Shown here piece after piece: positions 12,977-25,039 of a stretch of DNA of 64,000 bases. The stretch lies in NCBI RefSeq assembly GCF_014633365.1, contig NC_068352.1:28367310-28431309 (forward strand), written 5' to 3'. The notes beneath the pieces are model-generated. The model was not told the origin of the DNA. It made no database searches and was given only the letters and a program-made list of their open reading frames with translations. The translations under genes and the position numbers were made by a program. Source of the stretch: Diospyros lotus (taxonomy: Eukaryota; Streptophyta; Magnoliopsida; Ericales; Ebenaceae). Within the stretch, counting starts at the first letter, position 1. Each line of letters opens with the position of its first letter.

Positions 12977-13693
12977 TTATACATGGCTTCTTCTTGTAAT
13001 ATTGATCCGCCGCCGGACGAATTGGGTAGAAACCATCCGGGTTCCTTCTTCTATGCGCACATCCCGAGTGTCTATCATATCCTGCACCTCCATTTCCAGC
13101 TGATCATCAATGATCGCCAAGCTGTGAGAAGCCGCAGATTCAGCCATTAACTTGGGCGTTTTCTTGGAGGGAATGGGGTCGGAAATTAGATCATCAGAAG
13201 GGGGATTGTGGAGGAGCTCCCCCAGAAAAACTTCACTCCTAGATCTTTTGTGGGTCTTGGAATGACCACCTGATTGCGCTTTCCCTACTAGCCTCAGATC
13301 AAATTCGTCAGCCTTTTCTATCTTAGCAATGGCATCCTTCATCTTTTCTTGAGCTTCTCCACAATTACAGCACCTGGTGCACAGGCACTTCATCAAGAAG
13401 AACTTCCCGTCTGATTCAACTTTGCTGTATAGTATTATTTTCTCGAGCTCGTTGATGAGAATTTTCGTTCCCACTAGCCAGACGGGGAGACCGCCATCGT
13501 TGACGACTTCACTGTTGACCATACCTTGGATTAAGACGTGCAGCGCTTTCAGCCGACTAGCTACACTTTCAAGCTCCTTAATAACTTTATGATAGCAGAA
13601 CAGATCATAACAGCACTTCGCCAGAAACTTAGCCAGGGGAACTATCGCACACTTGGCCAACTCCGTTAAGGGTCCTAACCAATCAGTACACAT
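12977..13693 (-). CDS. orphan coiled-coil protein resembling the N-terminus of CC-NBS-LRR receptors
   Basis: An uninterrupted 238-residue frame with an ATG start at 13693. The first 130 residues follow the layout of the coiled-coil domain of RPS2/At4g27190-like receptors: MCTDWLGPLTELAKCAIVP, then FCYHKVIKELESVASRLKAL, a later segment WLVGTKILINELEKI, a Cys-rich stretch KCLCTRCCNCG, and MKDAIAKIEKADEFDL just where the NB-ARC linker should begin. The NB-ARC is missing. A basic tail with KTHKRSRSE and IPSKKTPK (possible nuclear signals) and an acidic end follow. The large NLR at 52-60 kb has the same N-terminal plan, so this may be an NLR-derived stand-alone helper or decoy, or simply a truncated relic. 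Homology is judged by eye; function is unknown. CT-rich sequence just upstream (13700-13740) could be its leader. Confidence 0.55.
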   Translation of the reverse strand: MCTDWLGPLTELAKCAIVPLAKFLAKCCYDLFCYHKVIKELESVASRLKALHVLIQGMVNSEVVNDGGLPVWLVGTKILINELEKIILYSKVESDGKFFLMKCLCTRCCNCGEAQEKMKDAIAKIEKADEFDLRLVGKAQSGGHSKTHKRSRSEVFLGELLHNPPSDDLISDPIPSKKTPKLMAESAASHSLAIIDDQLEMEVQDMIDTRDVRIEEGTRMVSTQFVRRRINITRRSHV

Positions 13694-15782
13694 TTTCGTT
13701 CTTTTCTCCCCTCCTATCTCCCTCTCCCTCTAATTAACCAAATGAAGAAAAATCAATCACCGAAAAGAATCTATACAAAGCTAAACCTGCATCTGAGTTT
13801 TGATGGGAAAACCAGTGTCAGCCAGCTGAATAGAGAAGGGGAAAAAATAAAAGATAACAAAGTGAAGAAAAAAGAAAGAAATAGAGAAAGAAGAAGAAAA
13901 CGGTATCCGAATTTGAGTTTGAAGATTTACCGACTTGCCGGCACTGCAAGCTCTTTATACATACATATATATATACACATGATCCCACGATGGAACCAGA
14001 AAACAAGTTGTTTGTTGTGTTCTTTTCCGTTGAAGATGCAACAGAGCGGAAAGACAAGAAAGAGAGAGTATTGATGACATGAGAATTCATCAGAGCCAGC
14101 CTTATATGTATAATCTCCAATCTTCATACTATATAACATAATCATAATATAATGTAAATTAAGGGACTTGAATTCAATTTAAATTGAATGGCGATTCATA
14201 TTCACTCTGTTACCGTGGATACTATTTTAATTCAAAGTCATTTTTAATCACAACAATCGAGATCCATACCAATGGTCAACGTGTATATTTTTATTTAAAA
14301 TCGTCTATTCAACCATTGGCATGGATCATTATTGATCATTCATATTTTTATTCCAACCACCGGCATATATTATTTTCTAATATTGTTATCGGAACGTTAA
14401 TAATAAAGATATGCTGATTAAGTTGTCTAAATCATATGTGGACAATAACATCGTAGGTTGAACTGTCACATCAGGATTGAGTCAGCTTATTGTAAATTAA
14501 CTTAAATTTTATACTACTTTAATACCACTTGAGATATCTCTTAAGCTAAACTCAAAATTCATATCAATGCAACTCTATTTGAGGTACCCATTGGGCTTGA
14601 AGGGAAAGAGTAGATTTATTATAATGGAAGTTTTAATCCTGAACCCTAAAACTTAATTCAATATCACTCGCAGGATTGGATTCACAACATTCAAACTTAT
14701 AATTTAGGCGGTTCTGATCATATGATTATTTTATTTATTAATTTTATTTTTATTATAATTTTTTAATCTTAATAAAAATGAAAAATTAAATAAAAGCAAA
14801 AACTGAATAAAACACAACAAATAGATTCAAGTGACGACGATGTTAAGTAAACCAACTACATAAGAAAAATAATTCACAGATCACTTGCTTCAAATGAGCA
14901 CATAAAAAGGTGTGTCACGCTCTACTCTTAAAAATAATTTAACTTTGATCACAAATATATATATATATATAAATGAATTATTGAAAACGTGTTTATTTTG
15001 ATATTTTAAAAAATTAAAAAAAATTATAAAAAAATCCAAAATAACAAAAACTTTGATATTTTCAAATATAAGAAAAAAAATTATAAAAAAACCCAAAATA
15101 ATAAAAAGTCATTTTGGCTATTTTCAACCAAAACGCGAAAAATGCTGATGCTTTTCTTTTCTCTCTCCAATCCAGGTTCGTCTATTCTCTTCCTTCTCTC
15201 TTATTTTCTTTCAAGGCTCGGTCATCGATTGCGCCCACCACTGCCATCATTACTGCGAGCTGTCGTTCGACTGCCCCTTGCATCGTGACCAACAACTTCT
15301 GTAAATCACTGATTTTGTGTCTGGACATTCAGTCGTTCGACCAACAACCTTTGTATGTTGAAACCATAGACCACGATGGCCGATGGTGGCTACCAGTGCA
15401 TTTTTCAATTTTGGCCAAAAATTAAAAATTAGATCTATGAAAATCAAATAATTAAATCTGATCCATTTTTGTGCATGTTAACCTCCTTGGCTTTGCGTTT
15501 CTAATGATAGACTCTGATCATGGGAATTTCCGACTAGCTATGGTTGCGGGCGACCGCTAGTGAAGACAGTTGTAGCTGGTTTAGGCCATTTTTATTGTTC
15601 TTTTCATCTCATTTTGGTGCTTAATCAACAATCTAGTCATTATTTGTCTATTTTCACATTTTTGGTGTCTAAAGATTTCAAACACAAAATTAAATAGGAG
15701 AACATTGAACATCAAGATGTAATAAGATCTATATTAGTATACCTTTGCTTGAAACTCGAGGGTCATATTTTTCGGTGCATTA
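13694..15782. other. intergenic, no gene seen
   Basis: Presumed upstream region of the orphan coiled-coil gene, followed by AT-rich DNA. A TA-rich stretch lies at 13962-13976 and another at 14955-14972. A moderately GC-rich segment at 15170-15420 has an open frame, but I see no family motif in it. Confidence 0.4.
14261..14327. repeat. inverted repeat, 16-bp arms
   Basis: GATCCATACCAATGGT at 14261-14276 and ACCATTGGCATGGATC at 14312-14327 pair in 15 of 16 positions across a 35-base loop. It could be a small hairpin or the core of an unrecognised miniature element. Confidence 0.6.
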
Positions 15783-15965
15783 TCAAATTTATTGAATAAA
15801 ATGTCATTAAAAAATTATTTTTAAAAATTTAAATAGAATGAATATTTTAATTTTTTATTTTAAAAAATAATTTTTTAGAATGACAAATTAAACATGTTTT
15901 CAATTTTTTGAAAATAGACTATTAAAATAAAAAATTAAAAATAAATTTAAAACTCAAAACTAAGG
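15783..15965 (+). repeat. dispersed AT-rich repeat, copy 2
   Basis: Same-strand partner of 12485-12690, diverged by point changes and small gaps. It ends just before the hAT-related region. Confidence 0.6.
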
Positions 15966-16201
15966 GTGTTCAAAAAATTTGCTAATTACAAAAATCAACT
16001 GTACGATTTCGAAGTCATAATCATGGTCAAATTAGGAGTCACAATCTGAGTCAAATTTGAATTCTGGGTCAAGTTCCACCTTGACACGAAATTCAAATAT
16101 GAAATTATCCAAAATTCTTTCTTTCAACAAAATCACAAAAAATTAATCTCTTGATAAAAAGTAACCAAAATTAAAGATATTTTAAAAGAAAGTCTCTCTT
16201 T

Positions 16202-18636
16202 TCAATTGAAGAAAACAGTGGGGTAAAGAAAATAAGTATTGGGGTAGATGATAATCATGATATTCAAGAGAATGATTATATAGATAACGCAAGTATTGAA
16301 GAAAATTCTGAAGCAAAGAAAGCAAGTGTGGAGGAGGAAAATCATATTGAAGAAAATGAACAAGTTAACAAAGGAAGTATTGAGCAAATTGATATTGCAC
16401 AACTTTCTATAGATCCTGGGCTAAGAACTCCAATAATAGATTACAATATTAATCTTAGAGATCAAATTAGAAGAGTCTACTTGCAAAGAGATTCGTGTCA
16501 GTCTCGAATCATGCATTTTCACAAAAAAAATTAAGACGATTCATTACGGCTTGGTTCAATGAATTTAGTGATTGGTTGGAATATAGTATAAGCAAAGATA
16601 CTGCATTTTGCTTATATTGTTATCTTTTTAAAACAAATAATGGGGAATAGGGAGGTGGTAATTCTTTTGTGAAAGAAGGGTTCAGTAATTTTAAAAAGAA
16701 AGATAGACTTTAAGTTCATGTTGGAGATGCCAATAGTGCACACAATCAAGCTCGAAGTAACTGTAAAGCCTTAATGAATCAAGAGCAAAATATTGAGATA
16801 GTTTTCTTCAGGCAGTCAGAACAAACACGGTGTGATTATCGAATTCGTTTGAATGCATCAATTGATTGTGTTCGACTTCTTCTACGACAAAGACTTGCCT
16901 TTCGTGGTCATGACGAGTCTGAAGATTCAAATAATCAAAGTAACTTTCTTGAACTATTGCAATTTCTAGCCAATCATAATAAGGAGATTAAGGCTGTTAC
17001 TTTGAAAAATGCTCCTGAAAATCTCAAGTTAACATCACCTGATGTTCAAAAGGATATTGTACAAGCTGCTGCTATTGAAACGATTGATCTTATCATAAAA
17101 GATGTTGGTGATGCATTCTTTTCAATTCGAATTGATGAATCTCGGGATCTCTCAATAAAGGAACAAATGTATACTGTTTTGCGTTATGTGAATAAAACAG
17201 GACATGTAGTTGAACGGTTTATTGGGATTGAACATGTTTCCAGTACCAGTGCCCTATCACTTAAGGCTGCTATAGATAAATTATTTTCTAGATACGGGTT
17301 AAGTATATCTAGATTGTGGGGGCAAGGTTATGATGGGGCTAGCAACATGTAAGGTTAGTTTAATGGTCTCAAAGCACTTATTTTGAAAGAGAACCCGTGT
17401 GCTTTCTATGTTCATTGTTTTGCTCACCAACTTCAATTGGCACTTGTAGCTATAGCAAAGAAACATGTGCAAGTTACTTCGCTCTTTAATTTGGTTTCTA
17501 GAGTGGTGAATATTGTTGGAGCGTCATCGAAGCATTGTGATCTTTTGCGAGAGAAACAAGAAGCCGTAATTTTTGAAGCACTCCATAATGGTGAGATTTC
17601 AAGTGGCCGGGATCTTAATCAACAAAGTACTATTACTCGTTTTGGTATACTCGTTGGGGATCGTATTATGGTACTTTGATTAGTTTGATTTCCATGTTCT
17701 CACCTATAGTTGATGTTCTTGAAATGATTGTTGATGATGGATCTACTGAACAAAAATGTGAGGCAGATGATTTATTGGACTCAATACAATCATTTGAATT
17801 TGCTTTTAATCTACATCTCATGAGAACCATCTTAGCGATTTCAAATGAATTGTCCAAGGCATTACAAAGAAAAGATCAAGATATTGTAAATGCTATTGCT
17901 TTAGTGAAAATATGCAAACAAAGACTCCAAGTGATGAGGGACAATGAGTGGGATTTGTTTTTGAAAGTAGTGGTTTCTTTTTGTGAAAAGCATAATATTG
18001 ATGTTCCCGACATGGATGGTGTTTTTATACGCCGAGGTCGTTCACGGCGTAACACTGAAGAAATGACAAATTTGCATCACTTTCGTGTGGACTTGTTCTA
18101 TGCTATCATTGATATGCAACTTCAAGAATTGAATGACCGTTTTTCTGAGATTAGTACTGAGTTACTTCTTTGTATAGCATGCTTATGCCTAAATAATTCA
18201 TTTTCTGCTTTTGACAAAGGAAAATTAATTCATTTTGCTGAGTATTATCCTGAAGATTTTTCAAGAGTAGAGCTCATGGCACTTGATGATCAGTTTCAAA
18301 CTTATATTTTTGATATGTGCTCCAACAAAGAGTTTGAAGAATTACGGGGACTTGGTGAACTTGGACAAAAGTTGGTTGCGATGAAAAAAAATAGTGTACC
18401 CATTAGTTTATAAGCTTATGACTTTGGCATTAACTCTTCTGGTTGCGACTGCTACAGTTGAAAGGATATTTTCTGCAATGAATATCGTGAAGAATCGATT
18501 GCGTAGTAGGATTGGAGACCAATGGATGAATGATAGCTTAGTTGTGTATGTTGAAAATGATGTATTTAACAAAATTGATAATGAGGTCATTATGCGACGT
18601 TATCAAAGTATGAAAAGCCGCAAACAACAATTGTAA
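16202..18636 (+). pseudogene. hAT-superfamily transposase pseudogene (TTF-type zinc finger / DUF4371, ZMYM1-like)
   Basis: Reading through frames gives the usual order. An acidic N-terminus comes first. A TTF-type zinc-finger region follows near 16530-16740 (FITAWFNEFSDWLEYS, then KDTAFCLYCYLFK). The DUF4371-type core at 16774-17680 includes FSIRIDESRDLSIKEQMY and WGQGYDGASNM. The C-terminal hAT dimerisation region near 18410-18560 has ATATVERIFSAMNIVKNRLR. The frame is broken by a shift at the A-run near 16524, stops near 16648 and 16711, stops at 17350-17357, and shifts near 17650 and 18390. It cannot make transposase. This plant family is often present as many dead copies. Confidence 0.85.
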
Positions 18637-18699
18637 TTTTTTTTTTTACATTTTAATGTTATCATTATTGTCTTATGTTGGAAATTATATTTTTTGTAT

Positions 18700-18742
18700 T
18701 TAAGTTCGCCCCCACTGAATGAAAACCCTGCCTCCGCCCCTG
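18700..18742 (+). mobile_element. right terminus of the hAT element
   Basis: Read on the minus strand it begins CAGGGGCGGAGGCAGGG, a typical hAT terminal inverted repeat, and it directly abuts LTR sequence starting CTTGTGAC at 18743. I could not find the matching left terminus or the left CTTGTGAC duplication near 15.9-16.2 kb, so the left end is truncated or diverged. Confidence 0.6.
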
Positions 18743-19117
18743 CTTGTGACTCACCCATATTTTACCATCATTCCAGGTAAAGATAGAGCCAAGGTCGCAG
18801 GCGAGGGTGGCAGCTCGTAAGCTAGTCGGGTAGTATGGTATACAGGGCAGTACCAGCCGTTCGAGTCCTGTGGTGTCTAAAGTTTCTAGGAATGGCGAGA
18901 ACTTGTTTTGTCTTTCCTTTTGTAAACCATGTAACTACGGTGGTAGCGGTTGGCCGTATATGAATGTATGTGTTTTGCGGTTTCATTTCCGTAGTGTTAG
19001 GTTTCGTTTGAGTTTGTGGTGTGGATGTTTTAGCTAGGTTCGTTTCTATGCCATTATGTGACGATCTTCTCATGGGTCTCCTATACTAGCAGGAGCTCCT
19101 GGAGACAGGCCGTTACA
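18743..19117 (+). mobile_element. 3' part of a long LTR, cut by the hAT element
   Basis: The sequence carries the family landmarks GTGACTCAC and CATCATTCCAGGTAA, and ends CTGGAGACAGGCCGTTACA at 19117. That end is the counterpart of the end of the 7.9-kb solo LTR. The 5' part of this LTR is not seen left of the hAT element. Confidence 0.7.
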
Positions 19118-19902
19118 CTGATAGTGATTCATTTATATTGGACCTCAACTGAGTTAAAATCACTTGAAGGATTCTATAATTTCACAGGATACTATGTTTG
19201 CCAAAATTTATATTTTCAAAAACTTAGAATACATGTTTAACTCCAGCAGCTTTTTATTTCCCGAGAAAAAAGAAAATGACTCCAGCAGCCTGCAGTTTGA
19301 CCCATGTAGGTAGCCTGAGAACTTTGTGGAGAAAAATAATCAGAAAAGGAAATTCTCTGGTAGCAAAAATCAGATGATAAAATAGATGGTCAACTATCAT
19401 TTTGAGTTTCTTTTTCTTTTTTGCAAAGAGTTTTTGGGTTACTTTTTTACTTACAAGTGATTTAACCTAGGGCCAGGAGGTAATCGTTATCTTCGTCAAA
19501 GTGTTTAATTGGTAAGTGATGTTCAAAATGTTAGGGATACTTTGAGGATTCAGCTAGGTTGATGCTTTTTCCTATTTTTGGATTGTTGCTTGTCATTTGC
19601 ACCTCTCTATATTTTATTCTTTTTGTCTTTGGACCTGATCAGTGAGGCACAATTTTATACTATATTTATGATGTTATATCAGTTTTGCCATAATTTATTT
19701 GATGTTACAACTTCATCATACGCTGGGAATGACCTTAGATTGAGGTATGAAAAATTCTTGAGTTAATGTCTGCCTAAAATACGCCAAACCTGCTTTTCCA
19801 AGGGCCTGCAACTTATATCTAGAATGAGCATACAAAGTACATCTGCATGTTTGAATTTTAAGTCTTACCTTTTTTCTGTTGTGTTGGCATATCCTCATGC
19901 AG
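19118..19902. other. non-coding, probably intron or upstream sequence
   Basis: No gene recognised. It ends in a good splice acceptor (CCTCATGCAG, 19893-19902) in front of the exon that follows, so at least the right part is probably an intron. Confidence 0.45.
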
Positions 19903-20232
19903 ATTATGCAAAGCCGTGATCCTGAAGTGAGCGAAGACACAGAGAAGAGTTTTGCTGAGCTGAAGCTACGAGAAGTTGAAGCTTTGGAAAGTCAGCAGCG
20001 TGCTGACATGGCACTGCTTGAGGCCAAGAAGATAACATCCCAATATCAGAAAGAGGCAGACAAATGCAATTCCGGGATGGAAACTTGTGAAGAAACAAGG
20101 GAAAAGGCTGAAGCAGCTTTATCAGCACAAAGGAAACTAACTGCAATTTGGGAGATAAGGGCTCGGCAGAGAGGATGGAAAGGAGTTGCCAAAACTCTCA
20201 CTCAATCCCAGGGAAATGTTCAAGTTGTGTGA
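19903..20232 (+). CDS. terminal exon of an unidentified coiled-coil protein
   Basis: After the acceptor at 19902 an open frame of about 110 residues runs to a TGA. It is rich in Glu, Lys, Ala and Gln with heptad-like spacing (KLREVEALESQQRADMALLE, later EETREKAEAALSAQRKLTA), then a conserved-looking basic end WEIRARQRGWKG and TLTQSQGNVQVV. GC content and codon use look genic. Upstream exons are not evident; the hAT and LTR debris at 16-19.1 kb may have removed them, so the gene may be dead. I do not recognise the family with certainty. It points toward the CAP-H pseudogene, whose last exon lies 1.2 kb away on the other strand. Confidence 0.5.
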   Translation: MMQSRDPEVSEDTEKSFAELKLREVEALESQQRADMALLEAKKITSQYQKEADKCNSGMETCEETREKAEAALSAQRKLTAIWEIRARQRGWKGVAKTLTQSQGNVQVV

Positions 20233-21415
20233 AAAGCTGATGCCTCAAGTATGCTGTCTTGCGAATGGGTACACGACACATTTCTCTAATTTCCATGTCT
20301 GACCGCGAAGCGGGATGAAGTTTTTATGAATTTGATCAACAAGGTTGAACTATTTGATCCATTCTGATTAATTTTAAGTGTTGAAGTATCAATTTGTTTC
20401 TTGGCTTTCAACATGGCCATTTATCAGCAAACCATTGCCCCATCCCTAACTGTTAATTAATTGAGTTTGTGTAAGAGCTTAAGAGTAGTTTTCATGTCTG
20501 TTGCTATCATAAAATGCCAAATCAATACTGGATTATATTTAAAAGTTAAAGGAATATTGTGCTTATTGATGTAGCCCTATTTTTGGACAAAAATATAATT
20601 GCATAAGAGTACTGAATATATAAGGGCATGCCTTGACTTGATCCGATCCTAATTTATGAAACAGATTCCTGTTTACTGCATATTCATGTTTTATTGTTAT
20701 AAAAGCATCATAAAATAGAAAACAGTAGCCGGGTTTATTAAATGTTTCACAGCAAAGCCATATCGAAGTATTTCACTGTTGAGAGCTTGTCACATTGAGG
20801 AAGACCAAGACCAGGGAAACAAAACCATGAGATAAAGTACCCTCTTCTTATCAACTTTTATTTTTTATATTTTTAGAAGTTTCTGATATTGCTTTCATAT
20901 TTGTGAGATATTTCAATAAATAAAATAACAGCTTATGCAAAACCATTCTATCCACTGACGAGGTCTCGAGGGCTCTTCATTCCTTGAGCAAAAACGCTAA
21001 CTTTAATCACTTATAAGCCCCATTTGATTTCATTGTTTTTCGTTTTTTGCACTAATTTTTTCTAACTAGAAACAGTTGTTTACTAGACTGTTTGGTCTTT
21101 GTTGTCAGTCTACTCATGATCCACAGAATTAGTTGGGCGAAACACGATAATGCCTAAGAACAAGAATATGCGAATGGTGAACTCATTCCAATTTTTAAGC
21201 TGTCCAAGACAACAATGTTTGTCAGCAAGATCTGTACAAGATTTCAACATCAGTGTTAACAGAACACAACATGAAGCTTTTGACACTGCCAGGTTCCAGG
21301 TTCTCCTGAACTAGCATGAAAATGATGGCACAGGTCTACAATACATTCATCTTGAACTATGAATGATACAGGTACACGGCAAAACCATACCAAAAAAATC
21401 AACAAAAACGCTGCA
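20233..21415. other. intergenic between two convergent gene remnants
   Basis: No gene found. It probably contains the 3' UTR of the exon ending at 20232 and, on the minus strand, that of the CAP-H remnant. Confidence 0.45.
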
Positions 21416-24400
21416 TTAAACTGTTTCACTTGGAAATGTTCCTCTGTTAGGTGGAAAATGTATGCTGAGATCGTCCAAGTTGGCACAGCCATGGATTCTC
21501 AGTCCATGCTCGTTGGCTAAATGCAGAAGGCAAATAAAACACAAATGGGGCAAGATATCATTGAGTGTTGCAGCCACCCTGCAGTCTTTTGGAAAGCTAG
21601 CCAATACATTCTTGAAAGATACCATTTCTTTCTCCTCCTTGCATTAACAAAAGGTAACTTACAATTAGGTAATAACACAGAGAGAGAGAGCTATAACACA
21701 AATCACACAAGTGGAGGGGCATGAAAGGAGCAACTGGATGGCTTCCACATTATTTTCAAATGGTATCTTCTAATACCTAGAAAACAGATCATAGACTTGT
21801 CTTTTTAAATAGTTAAGTAGCAGTTAGTTCCAACTCAATAGCTGTTGAGCTTTTTAATTCAATTATTAGCATTTTGTGAACTCCAGTATCTTTTACCTTC
21901 TAATACAATGCCAAATCAAGCCTTAATCCCACTAGTCTTATCATGATTCCATTTTAGGGTTTTGTAGAAGAAATGTCCAATCAATTTTATTTGCACATCT
22001 TCAGTTTCATCTGCAAACTGCATGACGCAACATGGCTGAAAGATGGGGAGAAAGAGGGAGTCCTCTGAAAATGAAACCACAACAGTGACTTATCTAAAAC
22101 AGAACAAAATAATACGAAGCAGAAAACAAAATAATTGCTCTTTGCCACGGCAGATTGAGAATGCCAACAATACTCGACATTTTTGAGGAAATGAACCATC
22201 GTTCAATAGTGACATCTGATGTTACTGAAGACTGAAGACTAGGATAAAAAGTTACCATCTCACCTGAATACTTGCTTGTTTAGATTCTTGTAAACAGTCC
22301 CAAAGAGTACCTTTCAATGCCTGGACATCAACTTGTTTAGAAGTTTTGTCATATTGTACTTCAATCTTATTTACCGGATACAAGAAGGTAGCAGCATAAG
22401 AAAATGCAAGCAATTTCAAGGCTATCCTTCATCTTTCCTTGACCCAACATGGGAAACAATACTTGAGTTCTCTTTTCTTTTGTTCTGAGTTATGGCAGCC
22501 AGAGTTGAATACAACATATGAATATTTTATCATCAATTTCCAGATATACATAAAATAGAATCTGATAAGCTAACATCAAAATCGTCAAAGGCACAAGGCA
22601 CATTTAGGTGCAAAGAGTGCTTGGGGCCTAGGCACTACACACAATATGAAGTTCAAACCTTATGCACATGAGGCACACATTTATTCAAAATACTTATAAA
22701 ATACATATACACCATTCTTTTCAATATTTACCTCTAATATAAAGAGGTAGATGTAAACTCATAAAATCATAAGTAACAATAAATCGTCATTTGTGCACAC
22801 GCCATTACTAATAAATCACCAAATGAATAATTATAAACCATCTTGACGAGACTGAGAGACGAGTGTGTTTGAGTCCCCAAATCACTATGAACACCTCCAT
22901 TATCATATTGACCATCAAATCCATTTTCATCATCCCATGATGGCAATGGTCCATAATCATCTCTTTGTTCACTCCATTCATCTGAAGGCAGCATCAGGCA
23001 CAAAAAATCTACAGAATAACAATATATTAAGTATATTTTACGTATTTCTATCACATAGAAAGAAATGATTGAGGCATGGGAAGACAAACTCGTAATGGTT
23101 AATGAACAAGAAAGATGTCTTCTAGCAAGACAAAATGTTGCAATCAGAAAATGTACAATCTCAATTGTTGTCAGAATTATATGCAATAAGTCAGGTTAAA
23201 AGTAACAATCATTTTCTCAAAAGAAATTGCATCTCATGGTTACCAAAGAACACCAAAAGATATAAAAGTATCGCATATATGATGCAACCAACTACAAGAG
23301 ATTTAAAAAAAAAAAAAGTATTACTACAAAGCATAAAAAGCCTTACTGGCCTTAATCTAGAGGAATTCCTAGATATGAAAGTATTTAACTATTGCAGTCT
23401 TATAGTCCATTTTCTGCTTTTCAATCAATAATAGTATTAGTACTTGACATATGTTAAACAGAAAACAAGGAGAAAAAATTTAGTTTGATTTCAAAGCCAT
23501 GCAGTTACCATTTATCAAATGGAAGAGTTCTAAATATGAGGTTGATGACCAAAAATCAAAGGTATACATAAACAAATATTAGAAGCATATGATGGAGAAG
23601 AAATGTCAAATATCCCATGGACCTAATTACAACTGCAATCACAAGCCTTAATCCCACTAGGTGGACTTGGCTTACATGAATTCTACCTCTCCAACCATTC
23701 CTATCCATTGTCATATCCTCCCTAAAGTCATTATATTCTATGCCATGTTTAAGGATTTCCCATCAAGTTCTTTTTGTTCTTCCTCTATCACTTTTGGTAG
23801 GCCCCATGGTCTTATAAAGCCAACCCAAAAAAAAAAAAAAAAAAAAGATAAAGTATTTCAAGATACCTCACAGGCTACACGCCATATATTATGATGAGTA
23901 ATTGGAACTCTATGATGTAAATCCTCATTTGGATCCATATGTAAAAATTCATGAGACTGCTAGTCTGAATGTCTAAATTCCTTGTTTAGATACAGTTATT
24001 TATGTGATGGTGCTAATTACCTCAGCCTCAACAGTTGGCATTACAATCCTTTCAACTTTGCAAGACTACAAGTCTACAACCTTAACTCTTTCCCACAGTT
24101 TGAAGTTGTGAGCACACAGACTGCCACAGAATCAGAATATAAAGATATAAACCTGTCATAATTCAGCTATACAGATTATAGAATACAAATCTTCTGCTTT
24201 CGGTTTAAACATTTTAGTTTCTTATAGTCATATCTACTTTCATTTTTTTTTTGGAGGGGGGGTTTGAGAGAGAGTTCTTCACATCATGTGGAACTGTTCA
24301 ATATCAAAGAGTACTAGCATTATTGGAGCTCAGATTATTTACCTGACGACTTTCTTGCTTTCTTCCCAAGGCACTTCAACCATAAAAAAAAGAAAAGAAA

Positions 24401-25039
24401 ATAATATCATAAAAAGGTTATCAAATGCCAAAAATAGTAAATCATATCTCCATTCATAATCAAAGCCACATTACCATGAGATTAGGCACAAGAAATGATT
24501 TGACAAGCTCCTCTGGCTGATAACGACAATCTTCTGGAAGTGTCGTGTTACAAGGTGGTCTATTTGCTGGCAGAAGTAGTGAATTGGGATTCTTGGGAGG
24601 AGCAAAGACATCTAGTATTGGATTGTCTAAAGCTTTTGTAAAATCAATATCAAGTTCCGCTTGTTTTTTGTTTCTAGGTTTCTTAGTTGTAATGGGTGAT
24701 CCATTTTCTCTGGGAGGACCCTCTGAATCTGCAAAACATATTCAATTTTGCATAACTAGAAAACAGTTCTTGCAACTAGAGTATTGCGCAAATCAATGAT
24801 ATGCCTACGAGTCTGCGTACTCTCACTTTTTGTTTTTCGATACTTCCAGTGATCAGGACCTACCCAACCATTTTGATTTGAAGTCAATCCCAAACTTAAA
24901 AACAAGTACCCATCAACCTTATCAAACCTGTTATTCACATCAGGCTCATTTAAAACAGATGGTTCATTTTCCTGCAAACATCATATCAACATCAACAGAT
25001 AACTTCATCATTTTGTACTTTAAACAATTAAAAAAATAT

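Noticed and set aside
22570..22700. GGCACAAGGCAC / GGGGCCTAGGCAC strings as a possible SINE
   Set aside because: No pol III A/B boxes, no tail and no target duplication could be shown.
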